Of a stretch of 64,000 nt of DNA, positions 23,983 to 35,375 are shown piece after piece (position 1 is the first letter of the stretch; every line of letters starts with the position of its first letter). The position numbers were made by a program, and so were the translations under genes. Under the pieces are notes generated by a model. It saw only the letters and a program-made list of their open reading frames with translations. It made no database searches and was not told where the DNA came from. This DNA is from Zantedeschia hybrid cultivar (taxonomy: Eukaryota > Streptophyta > Magnoliopsida > Alismatales > Araceae), in the NCBI GenBank assembly GCA_030544215.1, contig JARZZO010000012.1, forward strand, positions 43,315,194-43,379,193, given 5' to 3'.

Positions 23983-25341
23983 TCCGCTCCTCCTTAAAGA
24001 AATTTCGTCCTTGAAATTTGATAGATTCTAATAATCTATCTTTGTATTAATAGATTATTCATACTAATTTCTAAGGCCATAGAACATGATTAAGGACCTA
24101 CTCAATCAAAATCAGGTCTCTACGACAAATAGATCTATATTTGTGGAGTATTTTTAATATGATAAATATACACTTTTGATTTAATATGTCTATAGACTTG
24201 AGATCCGATTTAGTTAATCAACTTAATTAATCAATAGATAAATTATCCTGACATAGCTAAGAACATAAGGTGAAAGAGATCAATGATTCACTAACTCTCA
24301 CATAGTTGAGTATGTACCAAAATAATTAGAATATAGATTATCACATATCAACCTTATCATGACTTATAAACTCTCTAAAAGCACTTTGAATATGATAAGA
24401 GTATGTCAATTACTTCTTATAGATATTTTCAACTTGAGATACATAAGAGTCCAAAAATCACATTACACTACTAAAACTCCTCTATACTTCAAACAATCAC
24501 AATATTTTTGAGATCTAATGGAAATCATGAGTCATTGATGTTCTGCTTCTAATTTGGTAGCTTTAAGAAGATAATCTAGTCCCTAATCAAGATAATATAT
24601 TTAGCTTCCAAATATTCTTCATAGATCTACTCTCCTAACTAATTTACAGATTATATATACTTAGTAAATTTACTCATCAGAGAATTAGAAGAATTTATAT
24701 TTATATTTAAAGGTAAATCCTAAAGGAGAGCATAGAAGGACTTAAGAATATGCCAATAGGTGGCCTAATGAATCACTTTAAAAGGATTATGTACACATAA
24801 CTATCTTCTTAGTATTGTAATAAATTAAGAGAATATATTTATGGTATAGTACTACTGTTAAATGAACTCATATCCAATGTGGTATCCATACTTTATCACA
24901 CAAGTATTAATGATCGATGACATAGTATGATTCGAGTTACTTACCCTAAAATAGATCCTCAATATCTAAGCAAATATATATCGTAGACTTAAACAAGAGT
25001 CATTTATGAAATTTAAGGATGCTAACTTATCTTAACATTTTAAAATGTTAACTAATTCTTTCTAGTTTTCAAGTAATATAAGTAAATGTAGATGAATAAG
25101 CAACGATAGTTAAATCTATGAATGTATGTTTTGGTCAAGGCATCCCTTAGTACTAATTATCAAAGAATCAGGGATAAGAATAGGTCAATCTTTAATGACT
25201 TAAACTTAGTGGAAAGATGTAAGTGGTAGGAATATGTACATCCTGTAGCTGGCTCTTCCCCTTAAAAGATTTAACTTAATCCTCTTAATCTCTATCCATA
25301 CTAAGAATTCTCTATATATGAGTCTAATTGTTAGAATCAGC
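23983..25341 (-). other. element E internal region, left part
   Basis: About 1.36 kb of AT-rich DNA with no supported coding frame on either strand. It starts with the complement of a polypurine tract (23983-23995). Element C interrupts it. The remainder lies at 44858-45050. Confidence 0.65.
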
Positions 25342-26671
25342 TGTAAGTGCTTAGAATGATAGTGTGATTAACATGAAAAATCTATGTTGTTTAGGTGCAA
25401 AATAAACCTATTAAAAACAGCAACTACGTGAAGTGATCGCCAGAAACTTTTGACTTAAAAGTTCCAAAAGAAGTTTTGATCGCCTACCTGTTTAAACGCG
25501 GAAGATATTGAGCTCTTGATTCCCCTCCTTCAGCCGGCTGAAGAAAGAGAGCCCTTTCTTTGTTCTTTGTTCTTGCTGTTGAATTTGAAGTTGAGGTTGA
25601 AGATCGTCTAGAGATTCTTGTGACTTTGTGTTTGATGATTCACTCCTTTTGATTCTCCTTTTTGCTCTGTTAAGAAAAATGGAAAGAGAAATGAAGAAAC
25701 AATGATGAGAACTTTAAGCAAGAATAGTATCTATTCTAATCATGATGTTAAACATGCAATTAAACAGCAAACTTACTTGTTGAGTGCCTTTTGAAACCCC
25801 TTAATCAAATAGGTTTTGAAAAAAATGATGTTGTAGTGTGTGTTGCATGAAGTAAATGATGAAGAATGTAGAACTAAATGAAATAAATGCAGAAAATAAA
25901 GACTTATGCCCAATGGTTGAATTCTTGAATGGATGAAGAATCTTGAAAGGACGCCGACTTCTGGAAATGGCAGCGCTTCGGCGTTCCGATATTGTTGCTT
26001 CGATCTTTAACTCGCTATTGCTCAATGATAATCAACTCAAGATTACGCTTAACATTTTTTACTCTTCAAGATGTAAGGTATTTATAGGCTTCTTCTGCGT
26101 CCGCGGATTTACATAGAAAAATCTAGGATTTATCTATCTTAACTAACAGATAAATACAGATTAATTCATCTTTATCTGTAATTATCTAAAACGCGTCCAC
26201 ATTGGCTAACGCCTTTCAGAATAATTAAGATAAGGATAAACATCCGAGAAAACTTATCTTTATCTATATTAGCTAAAACGCGTCTACATGTGTAGACGTC
26301 TTTTACACTAATTAAGATAAGGATAAATATCCGGAAGAGAAGTTGAAATAGCTTAGGAAACATAAAACGCGTCAATTCTGACAGACGCCTTTTAGCTAAT
26401 TAATCAATTGATTAAAATTCAAATTTAAACGTTAAAATAAGAATAAATTCTAAATGGCGTCCACATGGGTCGACGTCTTTTAGACTTCTTCATATTTCAA
26501 CTGAAATTTGAGTTAAAATCAATTTAATTGATTAACTTAAACATGTCTGCTCGACCCGACACTCAAAAAGATCAATAAAAATTAATCGATGATTAAATAT
26601 CAAACCATTCTGAGGCATTGTTATATGATATGAAATTTACTCAAAATGACGTCAAAATTAGCATGTCTACA
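25342..26671 (-). mobile_element. element C 3' LTR (left)
   Basis: 1330 bp, TGTAAGTGC to GTGTCTACA equivalents on the plus strand, with TGTA/TACA inverted ends. A minus-strand TATA box TATAAATA lies at 26079-26086. Four palindromes lie upstream of it at 26193-26476. The sequence matches 43524-44852 at about 97.6%. Confidence 0.9.
26193..26476. repeat. four phased GCGTC-N10-GACGC palindromes in element C U3 (left LTR)
   Basis: Starts at 26193, 26280, 26369 and 26457, spaced 87, 89 and 88 bp. The copy at 26280-26299 is nearly a full palindrome including its spacer. They lie about 105-400 bp upstream of the LTR TATA box on the minus strand, where an enhancer would sit. Confidence 0.8.
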
Positions 26672-27718
26672 GCTGCCTCACATTTGCATCGTCTTTGCAA
26701 GGGAGTGAAATGAAATGGAATGTACTGAAAAGGTGATGCCAAGGTGTGATGAGACACGCTCTTAACATCACATGATTGGAATTTTTCTCAAAATTATTAA
26801 TGAAGATAGCTCAAGGAAATCAATGGAATCAATCCTGTCTGGATGAGGTAGACAAGGAAATAAAATAAAGTCGATCAACCTCCTCGGAGTGGGAAGTACC
26901 CCAGGTCGTAGACACTGTAGGTTTCATCATGGGGAGCGTTTGCTAGCCAATGTGGACGTGCTGCAGCCATGATGGATCTTAAAAGAAAAACAAGAAATAT
27001 TGGATAAAGAATCCAAGAAAGGATAGAATTCCAATGATATTTTCAAGCGAACCTCAAAGATAATCAAGATACTGAATTCAGAGTGGAATATTTCATATCA
27101 TGTTTGAAATTATTTGATTTAATAGTCTAAAACTTAATCACTAATTAATCCTTATCACAGTGATTTCAAAGTCCTATATGATGCATGCTGGGCTAAAAGA
27201 AAAACATAAAGTCAAATAAAATATAAATTAATCAAGGATAATATTGCTAAATTGTCATTAATGAGTCAAGATACCAATTCTTGTAATTCAGTGCTAAGGC
27301 GAAGCTCGTTTATCCACGCACCGTTTCACAAAAGTGGAACTATCGTCCTCACTAATTAACAATCCAACGACCTATCTGTGCGATTAAGAATTCTTTGGAA
27401 TTATCACTGTTTTTTGTTGTAGGGGAACTAAAATTCCAGTTTCATCAAAACCACAAGGTCCTTGATATACTCTAATAAATACTTATCATATAGTAATGCA
27501 AATGATTTACATGGAAGAGTACAAGGGTAGAGATAACCGTCTTTTTAGCCACGATCAGGACTTCACAAACTCCACAGTGGGATCTTCTTGATATTTTCCA
27601 GCTTTACTCAGGTTTTCTAGAATTTCCTGCAATCAAAATTATTAGTAATTCCAAATAAATATTCAATTTAAGTATTAAAAACTACAGAATTTCAGGTAAA
27701 TCACAGAAAGGCTGAAAC
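26672..27718 (-). other. element C 3' noncoding region
   Basis: No supported gene. It is conserved in relic T (58860-59593) up to about 27380, including GCAAGGGAGTGAAATGAAAT, GGTGTGATGAGACAC and CAAGATACCAATT. The polypurine tract next to the LTR is weak (GTGAGGCAGC on the minus strand, 26672-26681). Confidence 0.6.
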
Positions 27719-27893
27719 GCGTCGTGTCGAGCAGATGCCATTCAGCGTTGAAACGCGGCAGTTTTCCTCGACGCCTTTTACTCACAGAAACAGGTTTCTG
27801 GCTGTTCTCTACTCGGATTCCAACTCTACCAATGCACATCCCTTTTCCAATCCGGAAAAGTCTTCCTAAGATCGCAATTCCTTCTATATAAAC
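27719..27893 (+). promoter_or_regulatory. promoter of antisense PMD gene 1
   Basis: A TATA box CTATATAAAC lies at 27884-27893, about 135 bp before the chosen start codon. Two palindromes precede it at 27719-27738 and 27755-27774, i.e. 110-165 bp upstream. The same palindrome family sits upstream of the LTR TATA box of this element. Confidence 0.6.
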
Positions 27894-28026
27894 ACCCTTA
27901 GGTTGTTCCCAAGCAATCCTACCATAATCCAAAGATCCAAAGTTGAGTTTTCTTCCAAAGTTTCAAGGTTTCTTCAAAGTTTCCAAGGCTTCTAAGCTTC
28001 AAGAAGGAGGAACTCCGAAAAAGGGG

Positions 28027-29418
28027 ATGGATTCTTCAAACAAGAGGATGAAGATGTCTCTAGAGAAGTTTTCCGACGTGGAAAATCACCTCAATGGAAG
28101 AGATCCTAATCTTCAAGTAAGTTAAATCAACTTCCCTTCAATTCCGGTGCTTGTTTTTTTTGTGTTCTTTGTGATGTTCTTCATATTATTCTTCAATCCT
28201 TCCTTTTGTTTTCAGAATTATTCTATGTTTCTTGGCCCAAGGAAGTTCACCTCTCTCCCTTGGATTCGTAAACTTGCAAAAAGTGTTAAGCTTTCCATAC
28301 AAGTTTTCATATCCAAGTGGAATCTTCAAGGTCTTGTGGTGCTTGCCAAAAATTACAAAAGTTCGAACGTAGATTGGGCGGCTATGGGTGCCTTGATCGA
28401 GTGGTGGCATCCCCAAACTCATACGTTCTTCTTCCAAGACTTCGAGTGCACAATCCTTTTGGAGGAGGCAGAGCTTCTACTGGGTCTCCCAAAGACCAAA
28501 GAGAACAAAGATAAGATAGCTTTGACAAGAGAGAGAATCACCGGTCAACAATTGTTGACATCAATCATGAAGGATCCTTCAGAAGCTAAAGGATGCCTTA
28601 TCAAGAAGGGGATCAATCTTGCAAAGCTTGCTGAGTGGACTCTATATGAAATTGATGATCTAAGGGAGGATGAAGCGGAGGATGTTACGAAAGCTTTCGT
28701 TACATGTCTTGTCGGTGCCTTGTTCTTCCCTGCACAGGATAACATCTTGGAAGATGACCAGGTTAGTGCCGTCTGCGCAATCTTCGAAGGTAAATCCATT
28801 AGCACTGCACTTTTGGCATATCTTTATAGCGGGCTTTCTGCGGCATCTGTGGGTCGTCCTCCCTATAGGTGCATGCTACTCTTTGCCTTGTGGGTTGAAC
28901 TTCACTTTAAATTCGAGTACAGCATGAAAAGACATCTAAATCCATCTCAAATCTTCTTGAATAGTCCAATTCATTGCATTGCTAACATTGTAAAGTTCAA
29001 CGAGCACATGGTCAACAAGGTTCCAAGGCTCAAGACCCGAGCCGATTGGAGAGAGTATTTGAAGCTCATGACGTCCGACATATTCGACTAATCTCCGCTC
29101 GCTCTTGTTGGAAAGCCTGTTTGGGTGCGCCGTGCAGCAGGAGCAGATCTCAAGTTGATTGGAGCCACCGAGTTCGTATTATACAATCCCCATCGGTGCC
29201 TTACTCAACTTAGCTTGGGCCGTCGTGAATTCCCTGAGTTCTCTCTCACACCCCCAATCAAGAAGCGTGACTTGGAATCCGACGAAGATTATGAAGCCAT
29301 ACAAATCATCACTACTTTATGGAACCTTGGCTTTAGTTACCGTGTAAAATCCTCTAAAGATAGAGATAGAGGATTAAAATTTTCTTACCTCAAAAGTCTT
29401 CATGAAATTCTTCCTTAA
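28027..29418 (+). pseudogene. antisense PMD-like gene 1, two exons, one stop
   Basis: Exon 1 is 28027-28116 and exon 2 is 28216-29418. The intron has GTAAGT at 28117 and a T-rich tract ending TTTTCAG at 28215. Both edges are in phase 0, and the spliced frame is about 433 codons. The ATG at 28027 is the first in this frame after the TATA box at 27884. The protein starts with a short basic segment. It then shows a PMD-like signature near residues 88-125, with the words ALIEWWHPQTHTFFF and EAELLLGLP, which match PMD families of MAIN/MAIL type and related plant proteins. A TAA at 29089-29091 interrupts it, and the frame continues open to 29418. Two AATAAA signals follow. PMD proteins are known both as host silencing factors and in plant transposons. 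The role here is unknown. Confidence 0.75.
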
Positions 29419-29454
29419 ATGTCCTCTTTCTCTTTTCTCTTTTTCTTTCGATGT

Positions 29455-29477
29455 AATAAAGGATTTCATTGAATAAA
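29455..29477 (+). terminator. poly(A) signals of PMD gene 1
   Basis: AATAAA occurs at 29455-29460 and 29472-29477, about 40-60 bp after the stop codon, in a T-rich context. Confidence 0.5.
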
Positions 29478-29601
29478 GAGCTATTTTTCTATGCCTTGAA
29501 ACCTTTCCTTAACTTTCTGTAATGTGCCCATGATTTTTCCTTTAGTAAAAACTGGATTTTTCCTGAAACTTTGACAATTCGGGTTATGTAAAATGTAAAA
29601 C

Positions 29602-29945
29602 ACGTCCACTCAGACAGACGCCTTTCAACCATAATTCTTCTTTCCAAGAATTCAATTTAATCCTCAAAAACCTGATTAAACCTTAAATTGCGTCTGCAAC
29701 CATTGACGCCTTTCAACTCTCTCTCCTACTTTTTTTAGGATTCTGCCATTAATTCCGTGATTAATCTCCTGAAACGCGTCTTTAAGTTAAGACGCTTTTC
29801 ATCATTTTCCTCTGTACGGCTCTGACCAGAATTGGTGGTACTCTGAAACGCATCAGCATAGGTAGACGTATTTCAATCAGTTTCAAACAGCTGTCCTTGC
29901 CGCCTCAACTTATGCGCCCTAAAATGCGTCTGTCTGAGTCGACGC
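29602..29945. promoter_or_regulatory. five palindromes upstream of PMD gene 2
   Basis: GCGTC-N10-GACGC copies start at 29602, 29690, 29776, 29850 and 29926, spaced 88, 86, 74 and 76 bp. They fill the gap between gene 1 and the start of gene 2 (30090). A CT-rich stretch at 30008-30027 follows, as is common in plant core promoters. I see no TATA box. Confidence 0.65.
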
Positions 29946-30089
29946 CGTTTAACCTTTCCTTTACAGACCCGCGAAGGCCCCCTTTCTTCCTCACTTTTTC
30001 CAAAACTCTCTCTCTCTCCTCCTCTCCGGCGACCGGCAAGCTCCGGCGATCTCCCTCTCTTTCTTCCCTCAAAACTCCTCCTATTGATC

Positions 30090-32897
30090 ATGGAACGCGG
30101 TGAGGGCTCTAAGAAGATGAAGACCTTAGCCAAGAGGCGGCGAAGGCACGAGGAAGAAGCCCCCGAGGAAGTTCCGGCGGTACTAGCCGAAGCCGCGGCA
30201 TTTTTGGAGGAAGAAATCCCTCCACCAGCGCCCGTGGCAATGGAAGAAGGAGAGGAGGGCGACCTCCACACGGTAAGCTCTCTATGTGATGAATGAGATG
30301 AGAAAAAGAGGGAAAAAACGGGGTTTTTCAAGAACCCGGAATCGGGTCTTGAAAGGCGTCCAGACCAGGTGACGCCATTCAAAAGGCGTCACCATAGTCT
30401 GACGTCTTTCAAGATCAATTCCAAATTTTTAATTAGGCAGAAAATATTTTTGAATTGCGTCAGGGCGTGTGGACGTGTTTTGAAAAACGTCTGTGTGTGC
30501 TGACGCCTTTCAAAACAGAAGTGATTTTCCTGTTTTTTTTTATTCATTACTGACCCTATTTTTATGTTTTTATTTGCAGGGAGTGATGAGGGCCAGAATC
30601 TCATGGGACCTTGTGATAGGGGCTTATAGAGGGCTCCCGGATTTCCAGAAGGCGCGCCTGCGCCGGATGGGGTTCGGCGAGGTATTAGATATCGAGCCAT
30701 TTTGGCTTGATTTGGTCCTCCTGCAGGTGCTGCGGGAGAGGTGGCATGCGGAAAGCCGTGCTTTCCTAATGCCGTGGGGACATATGGTCCCTACCCTAGA
30801 GGATGTGGCCAGGATCACTGGCCTCAGAGTAGAGGGCCGACCTGTGAGTGGGGTTACTTACCCCAACTATCAGGGATTGGCAGAGGCTCTATTAGGGATA
30901 GAGGTGTCCAGCTTAGGGAGGGAGTCTAGGATGGTTCCTAGGGTGGAGGTAGAGGCAGCTTTAGGATTAGATAAGCCCCGGCGTCGGTCTAACGAGACCC
31001 GGGAGGAGTTTAGGGATAGGTTAGCTGAGTCATCCTCCGCCGTCTACTGTAGCGACCCGAGTCAGGTGGAGGAGGTAGATAGGCAGCTTAGAGTTTTTCT
31101 TGTTTTCTTCTTTAGTCGGTTGCTCTTCGGTACGAAGGGAGACCACATCCACTGTAGGTTCCTTTATCTATTAGATGATTTAGAGAGTCTAGGAGAGTAC
31201 GTCTGGGGTGCGGCCCTTCTGGCCCACCTCTTTGCCGATCTATCTACGGTCACGCCGGACCGTGAGACCACTGTCAGCGGCTTCTCGCCGTTCCTCCAGG
31301 TATTAAGTTATTTATTATTTGTTCATGATATGAAATATGATATGATGCTTTACTAACTTATATGTTCATGAATGCAGATTCGGAGTTACCACTACTTCCC
31401 GCTCGGCAAAGCGCGGATTGCGAGACCCAGCGCCGTCCCGTTGGCCTGCTGTTGGCAACCAATTGTGGTCACGGCTCCTCAGCACCACCAACTGACGGCC
31501 CTCCGCCGTTAGTTCCTTGACTACCCAGAGTTACTGGTAAGTTTTTAACTTGTTTAATTAAATGCAATCTTTTATTCATTAAATGCAAATTACTTATGAA
31601 TGCATCTAATCTATGTGCAGGTAATCTGGCGCCCGTACCTTGGTATGGGCGAGGAGGGTCAGCCGTGGGTGACGGCTGGCAGGAGGAGGTTCGGCAGGCA
31701 GATGTGGCTGCACTGCATGAACGAGATCGAGCCCCTCCGCCTCCGGCTTGTGATGAGGACACTGGGCCTCCATCAAGAATGGATTGATGAGGAGGTCCCG
31801 GAGGACGTCGGGAGGAGCATGAGGGGCAAGCAAGCCCTCACAGATTGGCGTGCCAAGTTCCCGGAGCAGTACGAGGACTGGCACCGCCGAGGCGTACGGG
31901 TGGAGTCCCGTGCAGAGAGTAGCGAGGGCTACTTCCAGCAGTACCGGGCCCACTACGCCGATCAGCTTCGGCTCCTCCGACCACTCGATGTAAGTATGCT
32001 TTCATGTGTCTTTAATTTTACTATTATCTTGATTTATGTTTGGTGAATGAATGTATGTATGTGATATGCAGGATGCACGTGACGCGGTCATCATCGACCT
32101 CCGGGCCCGCCTACATGATGCGGAGGCCCAGCTAGAACAAGTCCAGAAGGAACTGTTCGATTTGGTATGTATGCATGAATATGAGTGCATGTTTTAATTA
32201 ATTAATTGTTTTGGCGATTGACACTGACGGTTGTCTTTTGGTGCAGCGAGCCATCCATCGAGCTTCAGAGTCAGCTCGCCTCTGCCATCCATCGAGCTTC
32301 TCTTGCAGAGGAGGACCGAGCTGTTCGGGTAAGTTCTTCGACTTTTCGAATTTTGATTTTGATTACTTAATTGATTGCCTTGAGCTAACAATGACTTCCC
32401 TTCAGGTTGCTGAGCTTCAAGAAGCCCTTCAGAGGGCTGAAGCGGAGCTGGAGCGTTCTCGTGCTACAGCTGCTCGTGCTGAGGCCGATGCGGCGCGGAT
32501 CCGGTCTCTGGAGGAGCAGGTGGCCCGACTCTCGACTGGAGATCTTCCTCGAGAGCTTTCACACCTCCAGTCTCGACTGGGGTTCATCACCGAGGAGCTA
32601 GAGCGGGAGAGGCAGGAGCGGCAGAAGATGGATTCAGAGATGGCCTCCCTCCGAGTTCAGTTAGGGATTGCTGAGCACGAGCGCCGGAGTGTGGAGGAGA
32701 GGTACAGGCGTGCTCGGCAGCGTGCCCAGGAGCGTGGTCTGACCAGTGCTTTTACTGCCAGTGTTGCCATGTCTTCTGGCCAGACAGGGCCGAGCACGAT
32801 GGGGCCACCTCCACCTCTCAGCCGAGGACCAGCACTGGACGCACCTGACGAGGCCCAGAGCCAGCTTGATGAGGGCGGAGGGGAGAGCCAGCCTTGA
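30090..32897 (+). pseudogene. antisense PMD-like gene 2, seven exons, one stop
   Basis: Predicted exons: 30090-30272, 30580-31299, 31378-31536, 31621-31989, 32072-32164, 32251-32328 and 32406-32897. All six introns are GT-AG and all fall in phase 0, giving about 697 codons. Exon 1 is basic, then acidic (RRRRHEEEAPEE). Exons 2-4 carry the PMD. MPWGHMVPTLEDVARITGL and VEGRPVSG lie near residues 124-152, and VIWRPYLG starts exon 4. Exons 5-7 form a long coiled coil (LQEALQRAEAELERSRATAA and similar) with a proline-rich tail. The exon 6 acceptor is chosen at 32250 because it keeps the heptad-like frame; the AG at 32246 would shift it. A TAG at 31510-31512 in exon 3 breaks the frame. The layout of PMD plus coiled coil resembles plant transposon-linked PMD proteins. 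Function is not known. Confidence 0.75.
30356..30506. repeat. two palindrome pairs in intron 1 of PMD gene 2
   Basis: Starts at 30356 and 30386, then 30457 and 30487. Each pair is exactly 30 bp apart. All four keep the 10-base gap. They lie inside the first intron of gene 2, a common place for plant transcriptional enhancers. Confidence 0.7.
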
Positions 32898-33050
32898 GGG
32901 CTTATGTATCTTCTTTTCTTTTCATGTATCATGTACAAAAACACCTTTTAATGATATACATTAAACTTTTGGGCTCCAATCTTGTGTTCCTGTGCTTGTC
33001 TTGCATCCTGTATATACTTAACAAACAGGTTAAGTATCTATTTAGGCTTA

Positions 33051-33111
33051 GCCCCTTGCCTGACCAAATAAATGGTCAATTAATTTTTCCTTCAATAAAT
33101 GGTCAAGGGGC
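33051..33111. repeat. imperfect inverted repeat GCCCCTTG...CAAGGGGC
   Basis: GCCCCTTGCCTGACCA at 33051-33066 pairs with TGGTCAAGGGGC at 33100-33111 apart from a few unpaired bases. An inner TGACCA...TGGTCA nests inside. It lies about 150 bp after the PMD gene 2 stop, between two convergent transcription units, and could act as a transcript end on either strand. Confidence 0.5.
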
Positions 33112-33239
33112 ATAACCTTTATTAATCAAAGGTAATGAGAATAATCAAACTTAAGCAAAAATGCAACATGCAAGCAAACAGATGCTTACTGAAAATAAAA
33201 GGAATGAAACATACTGAGTGCAACAAGCAGATGCTAATT

Positions 33240-33372
33240 GAAATATTTTTATTGTTTTGAAATATTCATTTTTGTTTGGGTTTTGAAATATATGCTTTTT
33301 TTCGGATTTTGGACATATGTATTTTTTTTGGATTTTTGACATATGTATTTTTTTTGGAATTTTTGACATATG
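33240..33372. repeat. short tandem repeat of about 31 bp
   Basis: Three to four units built on GACATATGTATTTTTTTTGGA, diverging to the left. This is a local minisatellite in the noncoding part of element C. Confidence 0.6.
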
Positions 33373-34128
33373 AGATCAGCATGGTACTTAGATCAAAAGA
33401 TCATATTCATTTATTAACTTAATTCCCAAATTGTTCTTTAACAACTTAACTTAAAACCCATTGTGTTTGAATTTGTGTTTCCATTCGTGATCCCATTTGA
33501 TGATTCGATCCTTAGTCAATCTAAGCCATTCCTTAAGTTTGGAGTACGCCTCTTTAGAAAGAAAGGAAGAATAAGTTTTAGAAAGCCCATGAGAAGGTTC
33601 CGGAGACTTAAAAGGATGTTCCTTTCCTACCCTAATATCCGTTGGGGTTCGGTCATTTTCTTTCCGGGGTATTTATCGACCTTGCGTTCCCTTTCGTTTC
33701 ATTTCATGGTCTTGATGTAACGTTTGTAATGTAATGGCCTTTTGATTTGACATTTGGATTTTGCCCTTTTGCTTTTGCTTTTTCTATTTTTTTTTTTCTT
33801 TGGGACGGATCTCCCCCCTTTTTTTTTTTATGACGGCCTCCTACTAAGATGGTGGGTATTCTTGGTAGTCTATTCTAAGCCTCGTTCCGACATCATGGGC
33901 CGAGTATAAAACAGAATTTTTGCTTTAAAATGAATGATTTGTACTTTACCCTTTCGGTCAAGCTTCGGTATTCTTTAGGACTTGGCATCTCTTGTTACTC
34001 ACGAATCAAACGTGTCAGTGTGTGTAGTAATGTATTTGAAGTTAAGTTATCTAGACTAACAAAGAAATTCGAGTTTATAAACTTTCTGATTCCACTGGTC
34101 TTTGTACCATACTGATCGACTCTCTAAC
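33373..34128. other. noncoding spacer between integrase and PMD gene 2
   Basis: I see no supported coding frame on either strand. It has poly-T and poly-C runs near 33788-33830. The integrase stop lies just to the right. Confidence 0.5.
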
Positions 34129-35265
34129 CTAAGGGTAGTATTTCTTAAGATGTAAGCCATTCCAGAGATGATTTAGCCCTTCTCCTTCTGCATTAACAAG
34201 ACGATAAGTATTACCAGGAAAAGTGTGCGATACAACATAAGGTCCTTCCCAGTTGGGTTGGAGCTTAGAACGCGGACCACTAGGTTTACAAAAATCCTTT
34301 TGACGACCATTTCACCGACTTTGAACTTACCTTCAATGACTTTCTTTTGATAAAAAAGTGCTAGTCTGTTTTGATAAACTTTTGCATGATTAGCAGCTGA
34401 CCATCTTTTCTCGTCTAAAAGTTCCAATTGAGCAAGGAGTGCTAAACGATGTTCATCAATGGAGAATTCCTTATTCAATTGTACTCTTAATGACGGTATG
34501 AGGATCTCATATGGAACTACCGCCTCTATTCCAAATGTTAGGGAATAAGGAGTTTGCCCAGTGGGCGTGCGGATTGAAGTTCGGTAGGCCCATAGAGCCT
34601 CAACCAATTTTTCTGGCCAGTCGGCGAATTTATTAGATTTGCACGTCTTTTTGATGATTTTTATCAAAGTCTTATTTGTTGCCTCTGTTTGGCCATTGCC
34701 TTGCGGATAATAAGGAGACGAATGATGCAATGCAATTCTGTACCTGTTGCAGAGGTCCTTCAGTTCTTGTGACACGAACTGTGGTCCGTTGTCGGTGACG
34801 ATGGTGCTTGGAATTCCAAATCGGGTGATGATGTTCTTCATGATGAACTTGCAGACGGTTGATGCTTTAATCTCCATGTACGCTTCAGCTTCTGCCCACT
34901 TGGTGAAGTATTCCGTTGCCGTGAGAATGAAAGATTTTTGCTTGATGCCGGAATCTGGATTACCAAGGGGAATAATGTCGAAAGCCCACATGGAGAAAGG
35001 CCATGGGGAAGAAACATGATGGAGTGAAGATGCAGGAGAATGAATTTTGTCGGCGTGAAGTTGACACTTAGCACACCTACGGACATCCTACACAGTCTTC
35101 TTCCATGGTTGGCCAATAAAATCCTTGTCTAAGGATCTTCTTTGCTAGCATATGTCCATTGACATGGCCACCACAAACTCCACTATGAGCTCCTTCCATA
35201 ACCTTCCAAAGCTCATCTTCGTCTAGACATCTCATCTTCCTCCAACTAGCGTGTATTGTTGAGCA
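34129..35265 (-). pseudogene. integrase of element C
   Basis: It would insert element DNA. The HHCC zinc-binding part (AHSGVCGGHVNGHMLAKKIL, then CAKCQLHADK) lies at about 35195-35035 and is split by a frameshift near 35095. The core keeps all three catalytic acidic residues: D in MWAFDIIPLG, D in IVTDNGPQF and E in GNGQTEATNKT. The C-terminal part (WEGPYVVSHTFPGNTYRLV) needs another frame change near 34290 and ends at a TAG at 34129. No chromodomain is present, as expected for Tat. Confidence 0.85.
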
Positions 35266-35375
35266 ATTCTCCTGATACCTCTCTTCTCCTCAGTTGTAGC
35301 TTCCTCAGGATACGATTGATCTACACAATATTTTGCAATCTCATAATATCATGGCTTCTGTTCATCATCCATCTC

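Noticed and set aside
26193..26476. Regular short palindromes as a CRISPR-like array
   Set aside because: This is plant nuclear DNA, the intervals are homologous rather than unique spacers, and the repeats are only 20 bp with a variable centre.
29602..29945. Palindromes as TGACG (as-1 type) bZIP sites
   Set aside because: The base before GACGC varies freely among A, C, G and T, so TGACG is not the conserved unit.
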